From positions 682,001 through 746,000 of the forward strand of contig NZ_JPWI01000001.1 of the NCBI RefSeq assembly GCF_003326795.1: a stretch of 64,000 nt of DNA, given 5' to 3'. Below are positions 35,429-43,802 of the stretch, in pieces. The notes beneath the pieces were generated by a model. That model was not told where the DNA came from, made no database searches, and worked only from the letters and a program-made list of their open reading frames with translations. The stretch is from Thalassospira profundimaris (GTDB lineage: Bacteria > Pseudomonadota > Alphaproteobacteria > Rhodospirillales > Thalassospiraceae). The translations under genes and the position numbers were made by a program. The first letter of the stretch is position 1; each line of letters starts with the position of its first letter.

Positions 35429-37258
35429 ATGACGAATTTTGAAGGGCTCAAACTCATCGAGCCCCTGCTGCGCAATGTTGAAGCTGCCGGTTTCTCCGCG
35501 CCGACCGAAATCCAGGCTGCGACGATTCCTGCACTTCTCGAAGGGCATGACCTTATGGGGATCTCCCATACGGGTGGTGGTAAAACTGCCGCATTCTGCC
35601 TGCCATTGCTGCAGCGTCTTGCTGAAAATCCGCTGCGCCCGAAACCGGGTCAGCCGCGCGCTGTTATTCTTGCGCCGACCCGCGAACTTGCAACCCAGAT
35701 CGGCCAGTGCCTGCGTGATTTCAAAAAAGGCATCCGCCTGTTTTCTTCTGTTGTCTATGGTGGTTCGCCGATGGGCCCGCAGATTCAGGAACTGCGCCGT
35801 GGCGTTGATATCCTGGTTGCGACCCCGGGTCGTCTTCTTGACCACATGTCGCGCAACACGGTTCGTTTCGACGATGTCGAAGTCTTCATCCTTGATGAAG
35901 CCGACCGTATGCTTGACATGGGCTTCTCCGAAGACGTTCTGACCGTGGCTGAACTGCTGCCGAACAAACACCAGACGGTGATGTTCTCGGCAACCATGCC
36001 GCCGGAAGTCAAACACCTGACCGACCGTCTTCTCAAGGATCCGGTCAAGGTCGAAACCGCTCCGCAGTCCAGCGTGACCGAGCGCGTGACCCAGGTTGGC
36101 ATGTTCGTGAAACGTCACGACAAAACCAAACTGCTGGTACAGCTGCTCAAGCGTGATGATGCAGAACGTGTTCTGGTCTTCACCAAAACCAAGGCAGATG
36201 CCGACGAGCTGTCCTTCCAGCTGCGCGATGAAGACATCGACAGCGATGCCATCCATGGCGACAAGCAGCAGCGCATCCGTCAAAAGATCCTGCGCAACTT
36301 CCGTAATGGTCAGTTCCCGGTTCTGATTGCAACCGACGTTGCTGCACGTGGTATCGACGTTCCGGGTATCACCCATGTTGTGAACTATGACTTGCCGCAG
36401 GATGCGGAAAGCTATGTTCACCGTATCGGTCGTACCGGTCGTGGCAGCGCCGAAGGTACTGCAATTTCGTTCTGCGAGCCGCGTGACATTCGTCTGCTTC
36501 GCAACATCGAACGCCTGATCAAACAGGAAGTCGACATCGACGAAGATCACGAATTCCATGCTGCCCCGCCGCCGCGTTCAAGCGGTGCTGGCGCAGGTGG
36601 TCGTGGTGGCCGTGACGGTGGTCGTGGCCGTGGTTTCGGTGGCGGTGGCGGTCGCGGCGGCTTTGGCGGCGGTCGTGATGGCGGCCGTGGTCGCGGTGGC
36701 TTTGGCGGTGGTCGTGATGGCGCCCGTGAAGGTGGTCGTGATGCTGGTCGCGGTCGTGGTTTCGGCGGCGGTCGTGACGGTGCCCGTGATGGCGGCTTCC
36801 GCGACGGTGGTTTCCGTGGCGAAGGCGAACGCGCAGCACGCGGCTTTGGTGGCCGTGATGGCGCACCGCGTGATGCTGGTCGTGATGCTGGTCGTGATGG
36901 TGCCCGTCGTGATTTCGCGGATCGTCCGCGTCGTGATGACCGTGACTTCCGCAATGATCGCAAACCGCGTTTTGACAATGATGATCGTGCGCCGCGCGGT
37001 GATCGCGAAGAACGCGGTGGCAATCGTGGTGGCAACTTCCGTCCGCGCGGCGAAGGCCGTGGCGAAGGTGGCAACCGTGAAGAACGTCGTTTTGCTGACA
37101 AGCCGCGTGGCGGTGATCGTGGCGGCAACTTCCGTCCGCGTGAAGGCGGTCGTGATGGTGCCGGTGCCCGTGATGGTGCTCGCCGCGATTTTGGTGATCG
37201 CCCGCGCCGTTCCGAAGGCCGCGGTGGCAGCCAGGGCATGAAACGCCGTTCGGCGTAA
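35429..37258 (+). CDS. DEAD-box ATP-dependent RNA helicase with RGG/RDG-rich tail
   Basis: A 609-residue protein. The helicase core is at residues 1-375: Q-motif GFSAPTEIQ (21-29), Walker A HTGGGKT (47-53), PTRELA (83-88), DEAD (156-159), SAT (187-189), ATDVAARGIDVPGI (301-314) and HRIGRTGR (331-338). From residue 385 to the end is a disordered Gly/Arg/Asp tail made of GGRGRGF, GGRDGAR and GRDAGRD-type repeats, expected to bind RNA and favour condensates. The ATG at 35429 begins MTNFEGLKLIEPLL, as in related helicases; an open frame upstream has no similarity. Related RhlE-type proteins act in ribosome assembly and RNA decay, often cold-induced. Confidence 0.95.
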   Translation: MTNFEGLKLIEPLLRNVEAAGFSAPTEIQAATIPALLEGHDLMGISHTGGGKTAAFCLPLLQRLAENPLRPKPGQPRAVILAPTRELATQIGQCLRDFKKGIRLFSSVVYGGSPMGPQIQELRRGVDILVATPGRLLDHMSRNTVRFDDVEVFILDEADRMLDMGFSEDVLTVAELLPNKHQTVMFSATMPPEVKHLTDRLLKDPVKVETAPQSSVTERVTQVGMFVKRHDKTKLLVQLLKRDDAERVLVFTKTKADADELSFQLRDEDIDSDAIHGDKQQRIRQKILRNFRNGQFPVLIATDVAARGIDVPGITHVVNYDLPQDAESYVHRIGRTGRGSAEGTAISFCEPRDIRLLRNIERLIKQEVDIDEDHEFHAAPPPRSSGAGAGGRGGRDGGRGRGFGGGGGRGGFGGGRDGGRGRGGFGGGRDGAREGGRDAGRGRGFGGGRDGARDGGFRDGGFRGEGERAARGFGGRDGAPRDAGRDAGRDGARRDFADRPRRDDRDFRNDRKPRFDNDDRAPRGDREERGGNRGGNFRPRGEGRGEGGNREERRFADKPRGGDRGGNFRPREGGRDGAGARDGARRDFGDRPRRSEGRGGSQGMKRRSA

Positions 37259-37311
37259 TTTTGCCTGCTCTGATGTAGAACCTGCATCGGAATCAGGATT
37301 TCAGATTGTGG

Positions 37312-37341
37312 AAAAGTCGGCTGTTTTCAGTCGGCTTTTTT
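37312..37341 (+). terminator. Rho-independent terminator after helicase gene
   Basis: AAAAGTCGGCTG / CAGTCGGCTTTT around a TTTT loop forms a 12-bp stem with two G-U pairs, followed directly by more T. The two arms also look like a direct repeat (GTCGGCT), but G-U pairing makes the RNA hairpin plausible. Confidence 0.75.
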
Positions 37342-37481
37342 ACTTTTGATTGAGTTTTCGGACCCGACAGATATAGAATTTTGTCAAAGAACCTATCCTT
37401 AGTGGGGAAATTTACGTAGCGTATACCCACATATGTATAGTTCGAGTTGCGACAGCCGAGGCAACAAGGAGTTGACCCTGC

Positions 37482-38312
37482 ATGAGAAGGATCCTGGTTA
37501 TCCTGACCACAGCATTGACCTGGATATCCGGGATTGATGCCGCTTATGCAGATGATCAGGCCGGACACTATGCCTTGAATGCGGATGGCTCGCGCGATTG
37601 CACTCGCCTTATTGCGTCGGGCAATCCGGACTATCCGCCCTATCTCTGGAAATCCGGGGATGGCCGCACACTTGATGGTGCTGCCGCAGACTTCCTGAAA
37701 CGGGTTGGCGAACTCGCAGGCGTGGAGATCGACGTCATTCAGGCCGGAAGCTGGAGCCGGGTACAGCACAATATGCAGGAAGGCACGCTTGATATGATTG
37801 CCGGTGCTTTCCTGACGGCGGCGCGTCTTGAATATATGGACTATTTTTTCCCCGCCTTTCAGGGGACGCGAACCGTCATCTGGACGCTGGACAATCTTGA
37901 TCTCAACTATCGGCAATGGTCCGATCTTCAGGGACTCGAAGGTCTGACTGTGATCGATAACAGTTTCGGTCAGGAATTTGATGCCTATGCGGTCGAAAAT
38001 CTCAGCATCACCAAAGTCCCCAGCCTTGAACAGGGGCTCAAGATGCTGACCTATAATCGCGGTGAATATCTGATCTATGAAGAATTCCCCGGCAAGGCAT
38101 TTGCTGCGCGTCAGCGCATCACCAATATCCGCAGTTACGATACCCCGGTCAGTACCGAGAATCTCTATCTGACCATGTCCCATAAATCCGCCTGCAATAC
38201 CGGCGCCTTGCGGGGACGCATTAACCGGGCCGTTCTCAAACTGGTTACCGAAGATGCGATGAAAGACATGCTCGAAGCCAGCATCCAGCGCTGGGGCGAG
38301 AGCACCAATTAA
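37482..38312 (+). CDS. Substrate-binding periplasmic protein, SBP family 3-like
   Basis: A 276-residue secreted protein. The signal peptide is residues 1-23 (ILVILTTALTWISGIDAAYA region). The mature part has ASGNPDYPPYLWKSGDGRTL, the start of amino-acid-type binding domains, ADFLKRVGELAGVEID, and GTLDMIAGAFLTAARLEYMDY, the family 3 hinge motif. The last third is typical of the closing lobe. No permease or ATPase genes adjoin it, so it may be an orphan receptor, for example for signalling or shared transporters. AAGGAG lies about 10 nt before the ATG. Confidence 0.85.
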   Translation: MRRILVILTTALTWISGIDAAYADDQAGHYALNADGSRDCTRLIASGNPDYPPYLWKSGDGRTLDGAAADFLKRVGELAGVEIDVIQAGSWSRVQHNMQEGTLDMIAGAFLTAARLEYMDYFFPAFQGTRTVIWTLDNLDLNYRQWSDLQGLEGLTVIDNSFGQEFDAYAVENLSITKVPSLEQGLKMLTYNRGEYLIYEEFPGKAFAARQRITNIRSYDTPVSTENLYLTMSHKSACNTGALRGRINRAVLKLVTEDAMKDMLEASIQRWGESTN

Positions 38313-38703
38313 TCCAGCTTTTCCGCGCTGCTATCGCCCGACCGGACTTTGGTCGGTGGTGCAATTGCGTCTGCAAGACAAACGTCTTGGTTTGACGGGC
38401 AATGTCCGCGCCAACAGGTTTGTGATACGGGCGACCAGCTGCCAGCCGACAATCCTCAGCCGTCAGTAAGCCGCCACACACCTCCCGCCGTTAGCCGTCG
38501 ATCATAGGCTGGTTCCGCTAAAAACCCTTCGTGCGCAGACCATGTCAACCGTCAGCTGCCAGCGATCCTCTATTATCCGCGTGCCGCAAACATCCGAAGC
38601 CTTCCATCTTTCCGCCCGAGCCCCAACCAACCGGCTCCGGCATGCAGGACCCAACGCTCAATACCCATATCCCTTGGTATTGGGTACCCGGCACAGGGCG
38701 GGG
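38313..38703. other. Noncoding stretch before the heptad array
   Basis: The gap from 38313 to 39136 (824 bp) carries no credible gene. In its first 390 bp two small hairpins are visible: CCGACC/GGTCGG (38338-38356) and CAAGAC-AAAC-GTCTTG at about 38372-38387. The plus strand becomes C-rich toward 38700, and CAATACC/GGTATTG around 38660-38683 forms another small dyad. Confidence 0.5.
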
Positions 38704-39003
38704 CGTCGGTCGCTCGGCACTCGGCACGCGCCGCCATGGTAGTACCGGACACTCAGCAACCGGTATTCAACACTCTGTTCTTGGCACTCGATACTCAACA
38801 GTCGATACGCAACACTCACCACTCACCACTCGCCACTCACCACTCACCACTCGTCACTCACACTCAGCACTCAGCACTCAGCACTCTGTATCCGACCGTC
38901 CGCCACTTGGCACCAGCCACCCGACGCCCGACGCCCGATGCCCGGGCCCGGTGCCCGGTGTTATGATGCCCGGCTCATTGAACCTGACGCTTGATGCCGG
39001 ATG
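38704..39003 (+). repeat. Degenerate heptanucleotide-periodic repeat array (noncoding)
   Basis: About 300 bp show a 7-bp period. The best part, 38813-38888, is eleven units of CACTCNN (CACTCAC, CACTCGC, CACTCGT, CACTCAG, CACTCTG), with one unit shortened to 6 bp. In the same register before it are CACTCTG, CACTCGA, TACTCAA and TACGCAA from 38771. After it come CCACCCG, ACGCCCG (twice), ATGCCCG and TGCCCGG up to about 39000. The plus strand is C-rich and G-poor in the core. Any apparent open frame here repeats with a 7-residue period because 3 x 7 bp = 21 bp, so it is not a real gene. Cyanobacterial short tandem heptamer repeats (STRR) are the nearest known analogue. Confidence 0.85.
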
Positions 39004-39050
39004 ACTTCGGTCCCGGATAAATTGGTAGAGCTATGCGGATTTGATTTGAC

Positions 39051-39068
39051 GTTAACGTTAACGTTAAC
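39051..39068. repeat. Triple GTTAAC palindrome upstream of thioesterase gene
   Basis: GTTAACGTTAACGTTAAC is three tandem copies of a palindromic hexamer, so the whole 18 bp is also a perfect palindrome. It stands 68 bp before the thioesterase start and could be an operator or a slippage-prone repeat. Confidence 0.75.
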
Positions 39069-39136
39069 TACAAGAGAGTCGCATCCCTCAGGTGCCCCCG
39101 GAGACGGGTGGATTGCTTTATTGTCAGGACCGCGAC

Positions 39137-39601
39137 ATGGCTCAGTTCGAACCGCAAAATCCCGATTTTGATGCCGAAGTGCGCAAGCGCTTTGCCCAGC
39201 AGCCCTATAATCTGTCGATCGGGGCACGTGTCACCGATGTCAAACCGGGCCGGGTTGAAGTCGTTGTGCCGTCGCGGGCCGACCTGATCCAGCATAATGG
39301 CTATTTTCATGGCGGGCTGATTGCCGGTCTGGCCGATATCGCCGGTGGATTTGCCGGCTGGAGTCTGGTCGAGGCCGATCAGGGGATGCTGACCATCGAA
39401 TACAAGCTCAATATCGTCGCACCCGGTCAGGGTGACCAGTTGCGTGCGGTCGGCGAGGTCGTCTCGCGCGGTCGGTCGATCATTGTTACCCGCATCGATA
39501 TCTTTGGTATGAGGAATAACGAACCGGTTCTGTGCGCCACCTCGCTTCAGACGCTCAAGGTCATGAAGCTGCCGCCGGAATTATTGGATAGCGCTGCATA
39601 A
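39137..39601 (+). CDS. PaaI-family (hotdog) thioesterase
   Basis: A 154-residue hotdog-fold acyl-CoA thioesterase. [20 protein letters not shown] (residues about 54-73) is the active-site segment, with the HGG turn and Asp that acts as catalytic acid/base in PaaI-type enzymes. The C-terminal strands [16 protein letters not shown] and [16 protein letters not shown] complete the fold. The ATG at 39137 is preferred; an open frame upstream to 39092 is unlike the family. It precedes isovaleryl-CoA dehydrogenase and thiolase genes and may hydrolyse or edit acyl-CoA in that pathway. Confidence 0.88.
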   Translation: MAQFEPQNPDFDAEVRKRFAQQPYNLSIGARVTDVKPGRVEVVVPSRADLIQHNGYFHGGLIAGLADIAGGFAGWSLVEADQGMLTIEYKLNIVAPGQGDQLRAVGEVVSRGRSIIVTRIDIFGMRNNEPVLCATSLQTLKVMKLPPELLDSAA

Positions 39602-39660
39602 TTCCAAAGATTGATCAATTTTACTTAATAATCAAACCTAGTCAGGGCAGGAACGTCACC

Positions 39661-40833
39661 ATGGCATTTTTCGAATTTCCCGGATTGAAATTTGATCTTG
39701 GCGAGACCGCAGATGCGATCCGCGAAACCGTTTCCTCATTTGCCGAGGCCGAAATCGCCCCGCGCGCTGCCGAGATCGATCAAACCAACCAGTTCCCCAA
39801 TGATTTGTGGCGCAAATTCGGTGATCTGGGTCTTCTGGGCATGACCGTTCCCGAAGAAGATGGCGGTACCGGCCTTGGTTATCTTGAACATGTGATCGCC
39901 ATGGAAGAAATCAGCCGTGCTTCTGCCTCGGTTGCCCTTTCTTACGGCGCGCATTCCAACCTTTGCGTCAACCAGATCAAGCGCAACGCCACGGCCGAAC
40001 AAAAGGCCAAATATCTGCCCAAATTGATCAGCGGTGAACATATCGGCGCACTTGCGATGAGCGAGCCGGGGGCTGGTTCGGACGTTGTATCCATGAAGCT
40101 TCGCGCTGAGAAAAAGGGGGATCGTTTCATCCTCAATGGCAACAAGATGTGGATCACCAACGGCCCGGATGCCGACACGCTGGTGGTTTATGCCAAAACC
40201 GATCTTGATGCCGGTCCCAAGGGCATTACGGCCTTTATCATTGAAAAGACCTTCAAGGGTTTCTCGACTGCGCAAAAGCTCGACAAGCTGGGCATGCGGG
40301 GCTCAAACACCTGCGAGCTGGTGTTTGAAGATTGCGAAGTGCCCGAAGAAAATATCCTGGGTCAGCTGCATGGCGGCGTGCGCGTTCTGATGAGCGGCCT
40401 TGACTACGAACGTGCAGTTCTGGCTGCTGGCCCGACCGGGATCATGCGGGCCTGCATGGATGTGGTTGTGCCCTATATCCATGAACGCAAACAGTTCGGC
40501 AAGGCGATTGGCGAGTTCCAGTTGATGCAGGGCAAGATCGCCGATATGTATACGACCATGAATGCCTGCCGCGCTTATGTCTATGAGGTCGCCAAAGCCT
40601 GTGATCGCGGTGAAACATCGCGCAAGGATGCGGCTGGTGTGATCCTTTACGCGGCGGAAAAGGCCACCTGGATGGCGCTTGAAGCCATTCAGACCCTTGG
40701 CGGCAATGGCTATATCAACGAATATCCGACGGGCCGGTTGCTGCGTGATGCCAAGCTTTATGAAATCGGCGCCGGTACGAGCGAAATCCGCCGTATGCTG
40801 ATTGGCCGTGAACTGTTTGGTGAAACCGCGTAA
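39661..40833 (+). CDS. ivd: Isovaleryl-CoA dehydrogenase
   Basis: A 390-residue FAD enzyme that oxidises isovaleryl-CoA to 3-methylcrotonyl-CoA in leucine breakdown. [16 protein letters not shown] and [18 protein letters not shown] are acyl-CoA dehydrogenase signatures. The catalytic Glu lies in [20 protein letters not shown], the position special to isovaleryl-CoA dehydrogenases, while the usual C-terminal position is Gly-Ala ([12 protein letters not shown]). That switch supports the specific call. It lies 59 bp after the thioesterase, and a thiolase follows at 68 bp. No methylcrotonyl-CoA carboxylase genes are in this window. Confidence 0.92.
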   Translation: MAFFEFPGLKFDLGETADAIRETVSSFAEAEIAPRAAEIDQTNQFPNDLWRKFGDLGLLGMTVPEEDGGTGLGYLEHVIAMEEISRASASVALSYGAHSNLCVNQIKRNATAEQKAKYLPKLISGEHIGALAMSEPGAGSDVVSMKLRAEKKGDRFILNGNKMWITNGPDADTLVVYAKTDLDAGPKGITAFIIEKTFKGFSTAQKLDKLGMRGSNTCELVFEDCEVPEENILGQLHGGVRVLMSGLDYERAVLAAGPTGIMRACMDVVVPYIHERKQFGKAIGEFQLMQGKIADMYTTMNACRAYVYEVAKACDRGETSRKDAAGVILYAAEKATWMALEAIQTLGGNGYINEYPTGRLLRDAKLYEIGAGTSEIRRMLIGRELFGETA

Positions 40834-40901
40834 TTGCGGTTTTACCCCGGCCTCACATATTCAAGTCAAAGATCCCCCGAAAGACTTCAAGGACCCCCAT
40901 C

Positions 40902-42089
40902 ATGACCACTTCTGATCCGATTGTTATCGTATCGTGCGCCCGTACCGCCATGGGCGGTTTGCAGGGTGACTTCGCCACTGTGACTGCCGCCGAACTTGGC
41001 GGTGTTGCGATTAAAGCAGCGCTTGAGCGCGGCGGTGTTTCGCCTGATGACATTGATGAAGTCATCATGGGGAACGTGCTTCCTGCTGGTCAGGGGCAGG
41101 CACCGGCGCGTCAGGCCGCATGGAATGCCGGCATTCCGCGGTCGGCCGGTGCAACCACGATCAACAAGATGTGCGGATCAGGCATGAAAGCCGTGATGTT
41201 TGCCCATGACGCGCTGGTTGCCGGTGGTGCCGACGTCATGGTGGTTGGTGGCATGGAAAGCATGACCAATGCGCCGTTCCTTTTGCCGAAAATGCGGTCC
41301 GGTCATAAATATGGTCATGACATGGTCTATGATCACATGGCGCTTGATGGGCTTGAAGATGCCTATGAAAAAGGCCGTTCCATGGGCACCTTTGCCGAGG
41401 CGACAGCCGAAAAATACGGCTTTACCCGCGAAGCCCAGGATGATTATGCCGTCACCTCGCTGACCCGGGCGCAGAATGCGGCCACTGCCGGTTATTTTGC
41501 CGATGAAATCACCCCGGTAAGCTTCACCACCCGCAAGGGCGAAGTGACGATTGATGCCGACGAACAGCCGCCAAAAGCCAAGCCGGAAAAAATCCCGACC
41601 CTGCGTCCGGCTTTCGCCAAGGATGGCACGGTCACAGCAGCCCATTCCGCATCAATTTCCGATGGTGCAGCCGCCCTTGTCATGATGCGCGCGTCTGAAG
41701 CCGAAAAACGCGGGCTCAAGCCGCTTGCAAAGATTGTTGGTCAGGCGACCCATGCCCAGGAACCGTGCTGGTTCACGACGGCCCCGATTGATTCAATCAA
41801 GAAGGTGCTGGCAAAGGCAGGCTGGTCGAAGGACGATGTCGATCTTTGGGAAATCAACGAGGCCTTTGCGGTTGTTGCCATGGCGGCCATGCGTGATCTG
41901 GAGCTTGATCACGGCAAGGTCAATGTGCATGGCGGTGCCTGTGCGCTGGGTCATCCGATTGGCGCAACCGGTGCGCGGTTGCTGGTCACCCTGATCCATG
42001 CCCTTAAAACCCATGGCGGGACCAAGGGTGTTGCGTCGCTTTGCATCGGTGGGGGCGAAGCAACTGCTGTGGCGGTTGAGCTTCTTTGA
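40902..42089 (+). CDS. Acetyl-CoA C-acetyltransferase (thiolase)
   Basis: A 395-residue thiolase condensing or cleaving acetoacetyl-CoA. The acyl-accepting Cys is in TINKMCGSGMKAVMFAHDAL (about residue 90), NEAFAVVAMAAM is the second motif, NVHGGACALGHPIGATGARL the third with the active-site His, and SLCIGGGEATAVAVE holds the final Cys-Gly. Length and motifs fit the biosynthetic PhaA/AtoB group, so it may serve leucine and ketone-body breakdown or polyhydroxybutyrate synthesis. It is followed by a strong bidirectional hairpin terminator, which ends the thioesterase-ivd-thiolase unit. Confidence 0.95.
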   Translation: MTTSDPIVIVSCARTAMGGLQGDFATVTAAELGGVAIKAALERGGVSPDDIDEVIMGNVLPAGQGQAPARQAAWNAGIPRSAGATTINKMCGSGMKAVMFAHDALVAGGADVMVVGGMESMTNAPFLLPKMRSGHKYGHDMVYDHMALDGLEDAYEKGRSMGTFAEATAEKYGFTREAQDDYAVTSLTRAQNAATAGYFADEITPVSFTTRKGEVTIDADEQPPKAKPEKIPTLRPAFAKDGTVTAAHSASISDGAAALVMMRASEAEKRGLKPLAKIVGQATHAQEPCWFTTAPIDSIKKVLAKAGWSKDDVDLWEINEAFAVVAMAAMRDLELDHGKVNVHGGACALGHPIGATGARLLVTLIHALKTHGGTKGVASLCIGGGEATAVAVELL

Positions 42090-42144
42090 GCAGATGTGAA
42101 CCAGATCAAACAGAAGATTGAGGATCATAGGCCTTTCGGGTGAC

Positions 42145-42182
42145 ATAAAATCGCGATTCTGTTATCGGGATCGCGATTTTAT
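42145..42182 (+). terminator. Hairpin terminator after thiolase gene
   Basis: ATAAAATCGCGAT / ATCGCGATTTTAT is a perfect 13-bp stem with a 12-nt loop; its own A/T ends supply the T-run on either strand. Confidence 0.78.
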
Positions 42183-42248
42183 CGCAGGCTCAGCTGCAAG
42201 ATCGGTTCTGCTTGCGATGCATCGGGTTTTCATACGTAAGGAACAGCC

Positions 42249-43223
42249 ATGCAAGACGTGCTGAGCTTGGCGGCGCAGAACCTTTTGTCGCCCATCGTGC
42301 TTTTCTTCGTTCTGGGGGTATTTGCCGCCCTCGCACGATCCGATCTGACAATCCCCGAAGCCGTAGCCAAGGGGATCTCCCTTTATCTGCTGTTTGCGAT
42401 CGGCTTTAAGGGCGGTGTCGCGGTATCAAACAACGGCATCGATCTGACACTGGGCATGTCACTGATGGCAGGCGTCATCCTTTCCTTTGTGCTGCCCTTT
42501 ATTGCCTTTGCCCTGTTGCGATGGATATCGCAACTCAGCCGGACTGATGCGGCAGCAGTTGCCGGGCATTATGGTTCGATCTCGATTGTGACCTTTGTTG
42601 CCGCGACCTCCGTTCTTCAAAGTTCCGGGATCGCTGCTGAGGGCTATATGGTTGCGGTTGCCGCGGCGATGGAAGCGCCTGCGATTTTCTCGGCACTGTG
42701 GCTTGTATCATCGGGTGGCAAGGGCCGGATGGACGCAACACTGATCCGCGAAATCCTGCTTAACGGCTCCATCGTTCTTCTGGTGGGCAGCTTTGTGATC
42801 GGCTGGATCACCGGGGCCGAAGGCATGGCCAAGATCGAAGCCCTGATTGTCTCGCCATTTCAGGGTGTCCTTTGTCTGTTTCTGCTTGATATGGGATTGG
42901 TTGCGGGGCGTGGGCTCAAACAGGGGCGGGCGGTCTTGCGCCCGGGGCCGCTGGCGTTCGGAGTTTTGATGCCGGTGATCGGTTCCTGCCTTGGTCTGGC
43001 CTTTGCCCTGATGATCGGCCTGTCGCTTGGTGGTGCCGTGCTTATGATGGTGCTGGCGGCGTCGGCCAGCTACATAGCTGTTCCAGCTGCCATGCGTGTG
43101 GCCCTGCCCGAAGCCAATCCGTCTGTCTATCTTACGCTGTCGCTTGGCGTCACCTTCCCCTTCAACCTGACGCTTGGCATTCCGCTTTACCTTGCGATGG
43201 CCAGCGCTATTCACGGAGGCTGA
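42249..43223 (+). CDS. sbtA: Sodium-dependent bicarbonate transporter SbtA family
   Basis: A 324-residue inner-membrane protein with about ten helices. LSLAAQNLLSPIVLFFVLGV and LSRTDAAAVAGHYGSISIVT match the cyanobacterial SbtA family, whose second motif forms part of the Na+/HCO3- site. AAMEAPAIFSALWLV and SPFQGVLCLFLLDMGLVAGR follow in order. AAGGAAC precedes the ATG. It is followed by a PII-like gene in the usual sbtA-sbtB arrangement and then a beta-carbonic anhydrase. Bicarbonate transport is inferred from family; heterotrophs with this set may feed carboxylases rather than Rubisco. Confidence 0.9.
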   Translation: MQDVLSLAAQNLLSPIVLFFVLGVFAALARSDLTIPEAVAKGISLYLLFAIGFKGGVAVSNNGIDLTLGMSLMAGVILSFVLPFIAFALLRWISQLSRTDAAAVAGHYGSISIVTFVAATSVLQSSGIAAEGYMVAVAAAMEAPAIFSALWLVSSGGKGRMDATLIREILLNGSIVLLVGSFVIGWITGAEGMAKIEALIVSPFQGVLCLFLLDMGLVAGRGLKQGRAVLRPGPLAFGVLMPVIGSCLGLAFALMIGLSLGGAVLMMVLAASASYIAVPAAMRVALPEANPSVYLTLSLGVTFPFNLTLGIPLYLAMASAIHGG

Positions 43224-43227
43224 AAAT

Positions 43228-43539
43228 ATGGAAAAACATGATGCCAAGCGCGTGGCGATCATTATCGAGGCCATTATGGAAAGCAGGTTGCGTCAGGCGC
43301 TTGAGGGGGCAGGGGTGACCGGATATTCGGTTCTGCCCGTTCTTGGTGGTTCGGGGCGTTCGGGGAGTTGGCGCCGCGATGACACCGTGACGCGCGGTGG
43401 CGGCATGGTGCAGGTTGTTTGTATCATCCGTGCCGAGAAACTTGACGCCATGCTCGAAGCCGCCTTTGAGGTGGTTGACCGTCATATCGGCGTTGTCGCG
43501 ATCAGTGATTGTCAGGTTCTGCGCGCAGATCGCTTCTAG
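43228..43539 (+). CDS. sbtB: SbtB-like PII family regulator
   Basis: A 103-residue PII-fold protein. The ATG at 43228 has GGAGG 8 nt upstream. AKRVAIIIEAIMESRLRQAL is the first strand and helix; the flexible T-loop lies at SGRSGSWRRDDTVTRGGGMV, and DAMLEAAFEVVDRHIGVVAI the second half. In cyanobacteria SbtB binds adenyl nucleotides and plugs SbtA. The C-terminal extension with the redox-sensing Cys-Gly-Pro-x-Gly-Cys loop is absent here; the protein ends at Arg-Phe. Regulation by nucleotide binding is therefore possible, but redox control is not expected. It is 4 nt after sbtA. Confidence 0.86.
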   Translation: MEKHDAKRVAIIIEAIMESRLRQALEGAGVTGYSVLPVLGGSGRSGSWRRDDTVTRGGGMVQVVCIIRAEKLDAMLEAAFEVVDRHIGVVAISDCQVLRADRF

Positions 43540-43802
43540 TTCCAGCGCTTTTGACCAAATAATCGGGGAGGGATTTCCGAAACAGGCAGAGTTTTGATCA
43601 GGGGTGTTTACGGGCTGCTTGGGCATGATGCTGTGCCGTTGCCTGTTGCGCAAGGTTCAGGAAGGCATGTTGCACACTGGTTGCGGACGCGAAAACAGGT
43701 TGTTTAGAGCGATTCAAATTGGATCAAATGAGAACTACCAACTTGTGCGAATTCACCTTATTTTGTCGCCAGAGTGATTGACGAGGATAAGGGAATTCGC
43801 TG
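43540..43802. other. Intergenic region between sbtB and carbonic anhydrase
   Basis: This 263-bp gap has no gene and no hairpin of note, so the carbonic anhydrase probably has its own promoter here; no clear -35/-10 was assigned. Confidence 0.35.

Noticed and set aside
36519..37287. Long antisense and alternative frames over the helicase tail, rich in His/Arg, Val/Ala or Pro/Arg.
   Set aside because: They are shadows of the Gly/Arg repeat coding sequence, which has few stops in any frame.
37312..37339. Direct repeat GTCGGCT...GTCGGCT after the helicase gene.
   Set aside because: As RNA the arms pair with two G-U pairs and lead into a T-run, so a terminator explains it.
38531..39004. 157-codon frame rich in Thr, His and Ser.
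   Set aside because: Its 7-residue periodicity is a direct result of the 7-bp DNA repeat; there is no ribosome site and other frames are open equally.
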